Source of the DNA: Saccoglossus kowalevskii
Taxonomy: Eukaryota > Hemichordata > Enteropneusta > Harrimaniidae
Length of the DNA stretch: 10,988 bases
NCBI RefSeq assembly: GCF_000003605.2
Contig: NW_003108603.1
Span: 69,729 to 80,716 of the forward strand
Direction: 5' to 3'
A model generated the notes under the pieces. The model was not told the DNA's origin. It saw only the letters and a list, made by a program, of their open reading frames with translations, and ran no database searches. Positions within the stretch are counted from its first letter, which is position 1; each line of letters opens with the position of its first letter. A program made the position numbers and the translations under genes. Of the stretch, positions 8,876 to 10,988 are shown in pieces.

Positions 8876-9229
8876 CAGGGGTTTTCTAAACGGGGGAACA
8901 GGGGTGCAGCGCCCTGATACTTTCGGCTGGCGCCCTCTTACCGAACTTTCAAGTCATAAATATATTGCTTGAGCCGCACACTTGCATGCTGCTGTACAAC
9001 ATGAAATCTTTCTCAAATATATTTTTCTCTGTGAAAACTTTCCAGGAACACCAGCTAACAATGTGTCTGGACACCAAATACACTAAAATTACTTCAAAAA
9101 TATTTCAATGGCGATAGATACACCGTTAAAATGGTGCAGAAACCTTCCGATACCTTCCACACCTACCCCATACTTGGTCACTACGCTCCCTCGTCTGTGT
9201 GTGCTCCCTTTTATCTAAAAAAAAACCTG
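8876..9229. mobile_element. Possible decayed hAT-like element, about 354 bp
   Basis: The left boundary CAGGGGTTTTCTAAACGGGG resembles the CAGGGGTTCTCAAA-type ends of hAT transposons. The right boundary, reverse-complemented, begins CAGGTTTTTTTTTAGA. The left end includes a GC-rich patch (GGTGCAGCGCCC, GGCTGGCGCCCTC) out of keeping with the flanks. The two ends agree only partly and no exact 8-bp target duplication was found (left flank ATGATATA, right flank ATATCTAA). No transposase frame is present. The right limit is uncertain. Confidence 0.35.
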
Positions 9230-9802
9230 ATATCTAAGGCCATATTTCTTGTTCAAAGATAGAAACTGTGATATTTGTCTTGTTTTATAAACACTTCAAC
9301 AAGAGGCATTGTTAGTAAGTTACAATACCAAGGACACAACCTGGTAGATTTGTATCATCAACTATGATAAATCATTGCAAGTTTGGACAACCATAAAATC
9401 AGTCATGTTTCAAAGTTAGTTCCAGGTGGGGTGCTAAGTGAGGGAATATTAAAGTTATAAAGAACAACACAACAACAGTGAGCGATAGATAGGGGAAGCA
9501 CATTCAGCATCAACAAACTACAAATGTATATATTAAATGTCCTATAAATATTTTATATTTTAGTCCTGTAGTGAAAAACAAAAATGTGGAGTACAGAAAA
9601 ACAAAACGAGATACATTGTATATTTTCTTGTGTATGGAGTTAAAAGAGATAGCTAAATAAAATACCAACCCAGAAAAGAGTTCTTGTGGTATACCAAAAC
9701 ATTACATGCATCTAGTGGTTTATGTTCTGACATGGTCATAGAAATTGTTAAAACAATATACATGTATATACTGGCAGTACTGAAATGTACTATTTTACAT
9801 AC
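9230..9802. other. AT-rich non-coding stretch
   Basis: No supported gene. TACATGTA occurs at 9759. If the minus-strand exon at 9803-9879 is real, this is the start of its first intron. Confidence 0.4.
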
Positions 9803-9879
9803 CTTCGTTGGAACACAAAATTCAAAAAGTTTATCTTGATACACAGCAAAGTTTGGAATAGACATGATTTTTTTTCGTA
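9803..9879 (-). CDS. Candidate first coding exon (or internal exon) on the minus strand
   Basis: On the minus strand a consensus donor AAG|GTATGT closes the exon at 9803. From an ATG at 9863-9865, with A at -3, the frame gives 21 residues starting MSIPNFAVYQ and ending FEFCVPTK, in phase 0. The same block could be internal: TAATTACAG (cut after 9880) precedes it and the frame stays open back to that point as RKKI before the methionine, but the pyrimidine tract is weak, so I favour a start exon. The frame stays open beyond the donor, so openness adds little evidence. No second exon in matching phase was found downstream. It lies opposite and about 280 bp from the plus-strand exon at 10085, implying overlapping or nested genes if both are real. 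Confidence 0.3.
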
Positions 9880-10060
9880 CTGTAATTACTTGAGACTTTA
9901 GCCTGTACACCAATACACACCCAAATAGCACTTGTCAAATGAAACACAATGTAAATACTACATGTGTATGACGCAGCCTATCAACTTGCATGTTTACGTT
10001 TGTTTACATCTCCAATATACAGGTACGTGTATACAAACAATAGGCAGCCACTTTAATAAT

Positions 10061-10079
10061 ATAAAACTGGCAGTTTTAT
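10061..10079. repeat. Near-perfect palindrome just before a splice acceptor
   Basis: ATAAAACTG (10061-10069) and CAGTTTTAT (10071-10079) are exact reverse complements around a single G. It ends five bases before the proposed cut at 10084, so folding of the transcript would include the polypyrimidine/acceptor region. Confidence 0.6.
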
Positions 10080-10084
10080 TATAG

Positions 10085-10209
10085 TACCTCCAGTGGCTAG
10101 CATTATCCGTAATCCAAAGACATCTGATGGGAAACAAAATGCCAAACTAGTCATTGAATTAACCAACAAAATCAGACGTATCTTGAAGCAGTTTGGCTAT
10201 ACTGAATAA
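10085..10209 (+). CDS. Candidate terminal coding exon, 41-residue C-terminus, family not recognised
   Basis: An acceptor (CAGTTTTATTATAG, cut after 10084) is followed by a frame needing one base from the previous exon. After that shared codon it reads PPVASIIRNPKTSDGKQ, then NAKLVIELTNKIRRILKQF and GYTE, ending in TAA (10207-10209). This is the most protein-like stretch in the window: balanced composition, higher G+C than the flanks, and a predicted amphipathic helix (about residues 19-37) with hydrophobics at helical spacing and K/R between them. It has no ATG, so it can only be an exon. A donor-like ACAG|GTACGT at 10022 is in matching phase but would leave a 62-bp intron and a poor upstream peptide, so I do not join them. 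A 3' UTR with AATAAA at 10774 fits downstream. I cannot name the protein. Confidence 0.45.
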
Positions 10210-10288
10210 GGTATCACTCTAACAATGCTGAACTCTAATGGTTGAACAATTCTGCAGGGTTGAAATTCATATAGGCCACTGAGGCAAA

Positions 10289-10354
10289 TTTATATATTAG
10301 GGTCCTTCAGGTTTAATAATTTATATATTAGGGTCCTTCAGGTTTAATAATTTA
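10289..10354 (+). repeat. Tandem repeat, 31-bp unit, about 2.1 copies
   Basis: The unit starting TTTATATATTAGGGTCCTTC begins at 10289 and again at 10320, and the two full copies are identical. A third copy begins at 10351 but diverges after four bases. Identity implies a recent duplication. Confidence 0.95.
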
Positions 10355-10384
10355 CAGAAATGAGCAGTAAACAGTATTTTTTAT

Positions 10385-10513
10385 GTAAACAAGTATACAG
10401 GGTCATGTGCTAGGTTGGGTTATATGTGTAAACAAGTATACAGGGTCATGTGCTAGGTTGGGTTATATGTGTAAACAAGTATACAGGGTCATGTGCTAGG
10501 TTGGGTTTTACGT
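10385..10513 (+). repeat. Tandem repeat, 43-bp unit, three copies
   Basis: Units start at 10385, 10428 and 10471, each beginning GTAAACAAGTATACAGGG. Copies 1 and 2 are identical. Copy 3 differs at two positions near its end (TTTTACGT instead of TTATATGT). A fourth start is recognisable at 10514 (GTA) but decays at once. This is a young minisatellite. Confidence 0.97.
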
Positions 10514-10773
10514 GTATAAGAGGGCGAGTACACTAACTAAAAAGTGAGTAATATGTTGTGATGACTCAGAAAACACGTATGTGATTTAACAATATGAACT
10601 GGGATGTCCTCTGTACTTATTGTTATGTAAATTGTAATTGTTAACAAAAGCACACTATACTGCATGTACATGTACGGATTGGCAAATTCCTACATATCTG
10701 TGGTATACATTTGTATGTCTACATTCAACTTTGCCCTATTAGGAGTTGAGTGCTTGCTCACAGAGCAAAGACA

Positions 10774-10779
10774 AATAAA
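10774..10779 (+). promoter_or_regulatory. Candidate poly(A) signal AATAAA
   Basis: A canonical AATAAA lies 565 bp after the proposed stop at 10209 and is followed at 10783 by a T-rich run. It would suit polyadenylation near 10795. AATAAA is frequent in AT-rich DNA, so position relative to the exon is the only support. Confidence 0.3.
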
Positions 10780-10788
10780 TGATTTTTT

Positions 10789-10988
10789 TTAACCTTTTGA
10801 ACACCGAAGAGAACTACAGTTACATTTTGTCATGATTCAGTCTAGATCTTATCATGGGCTAACAAAGTGTGAATCATACATTTTACCATTTTTTTCCCCA
10901 ATATTTATTTTATCAAGACTTGTAGCCAATGTGAAAATTGTTAATTTAATTCAAAATTAACAACAAAATATGTAAAATATAAAAAAAA
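10789..10988. mobile_element. Possible second copy of the piggyBac-type end (partial)
   Basis: TTAACCTTTTGAACACC (10789-10805) matches the left boundary of the 4179 element (TTAACCCTTTGAGCACC) at 15 of 17 positions; both differences are transitions. The right end is unclear: ATGGGCTAA at 10854-10862 resembles the ATGGGTTAA right boundary and would give a 66-bp deleted copy, or the element runs out of the window. Confidence 0.4.

Larger units (their letters stand above)
10210..10790 (+). other. Probable 3' UTR or intergenic region holding two tandem arrays
   Basis: No coding frame is seen after the TAA at 10207-10209. The region contains a 31-bp duplication and a 43-bp triplication, TACATGTA at 10667, and an AATAAA at 10774-10779. 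It is plausible 3' UTR of the exon at 10085-10209, by inference only. Confidence 0.35.

Noticed and set aside
9653-9931. 92-codon minus-strand frame taken as one gene
   Set aside because: Only the central 9803-9879 part looks exon-like, bounded by GTATGT. The rest reads like intron sequence.
9931-10022. Upstream exon ending ACAG|GTACGT, in phase with the exon at 10085
   Set aside because: It would leave a 62-bp intron and encode a Leu/His/Tyr/Cys-rich peptide unlike the downstream segment.
1-10988. Prokaryotic genes, CRISPR array, tRNA, rRNA or phage content
   Set aside because: No long frames, no regularly spaced direct repeats with unique spacers, no tRNA box sequences. The 43-bp array is head-to-tail without spacers.

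Overview
This is AT-rich, CpG-poor, mostly non-coding DNA from an animal genome, not prokaryotic. There are no dense reading frames, operons, Shine-Dalgarno signals, CRISPR arrays, tRNA or rRNA. The content is intron-like or intergenic sequence with short decayed transposons, tandem duplications and a few exon-sized open stretches flanked by GT/AG splice signals. The palindrome TACATGTA occurs at least 15 times, against well under one expected from base composition. A GGACGGACAGACGG-type repeat tail ending in a GC-rich hairpin opens the window. From memory, both resemble marine invertebrate genomes (lophotrochozoan or invertebrate deuterostome). I cannot name the species.

Layout. 1-90: end of a dispersed repeat. 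91-1089: nothing supported. 1090-1220: short inverted-repeat element (MITE). 1221-2607: AT-rich, a TA-rich microsatellite and a small hairpin. 2608-2690 (minus): candidate cysteine-rich exon. 2924-2967 (plus): candidate last exon ending in an acidic tail. 3728-3807 (plus): candidate internal exon. 4183-4394: piggyBac-type MITE with intact TTAA flanks. 4493-4505: run of 13 G. 5352-5429 and 6658-6733: degenerate local duplications. 8422-8592 (minus): candidate last coding exon. 8876-9229: possible hAT-like element. 9803-9879 (minus): candidate first coding exon. 10085-10209 (plus): candidate last exon, the best coding signal here. 10289-10513: two fresh tandem arrays in its probable 3' UTR. 10774: poly(A) signal, followed at 10789 by a possible second copy of the piggyBac-type end.

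No candidate exon could be assigned to a protein family by eye, and I could not build a convincing multi-exon gene on either strand. Open frames of 60-110 codons are expected by chance at this composition and length. The exon calls therefore rest on splice signals plus protein-like composition and need transcript evidence. The plus-strand last exon at 10085 and the minus-strand exon at 9803 lie less than 300 bp apart, so two genes may overlap or be nested here.
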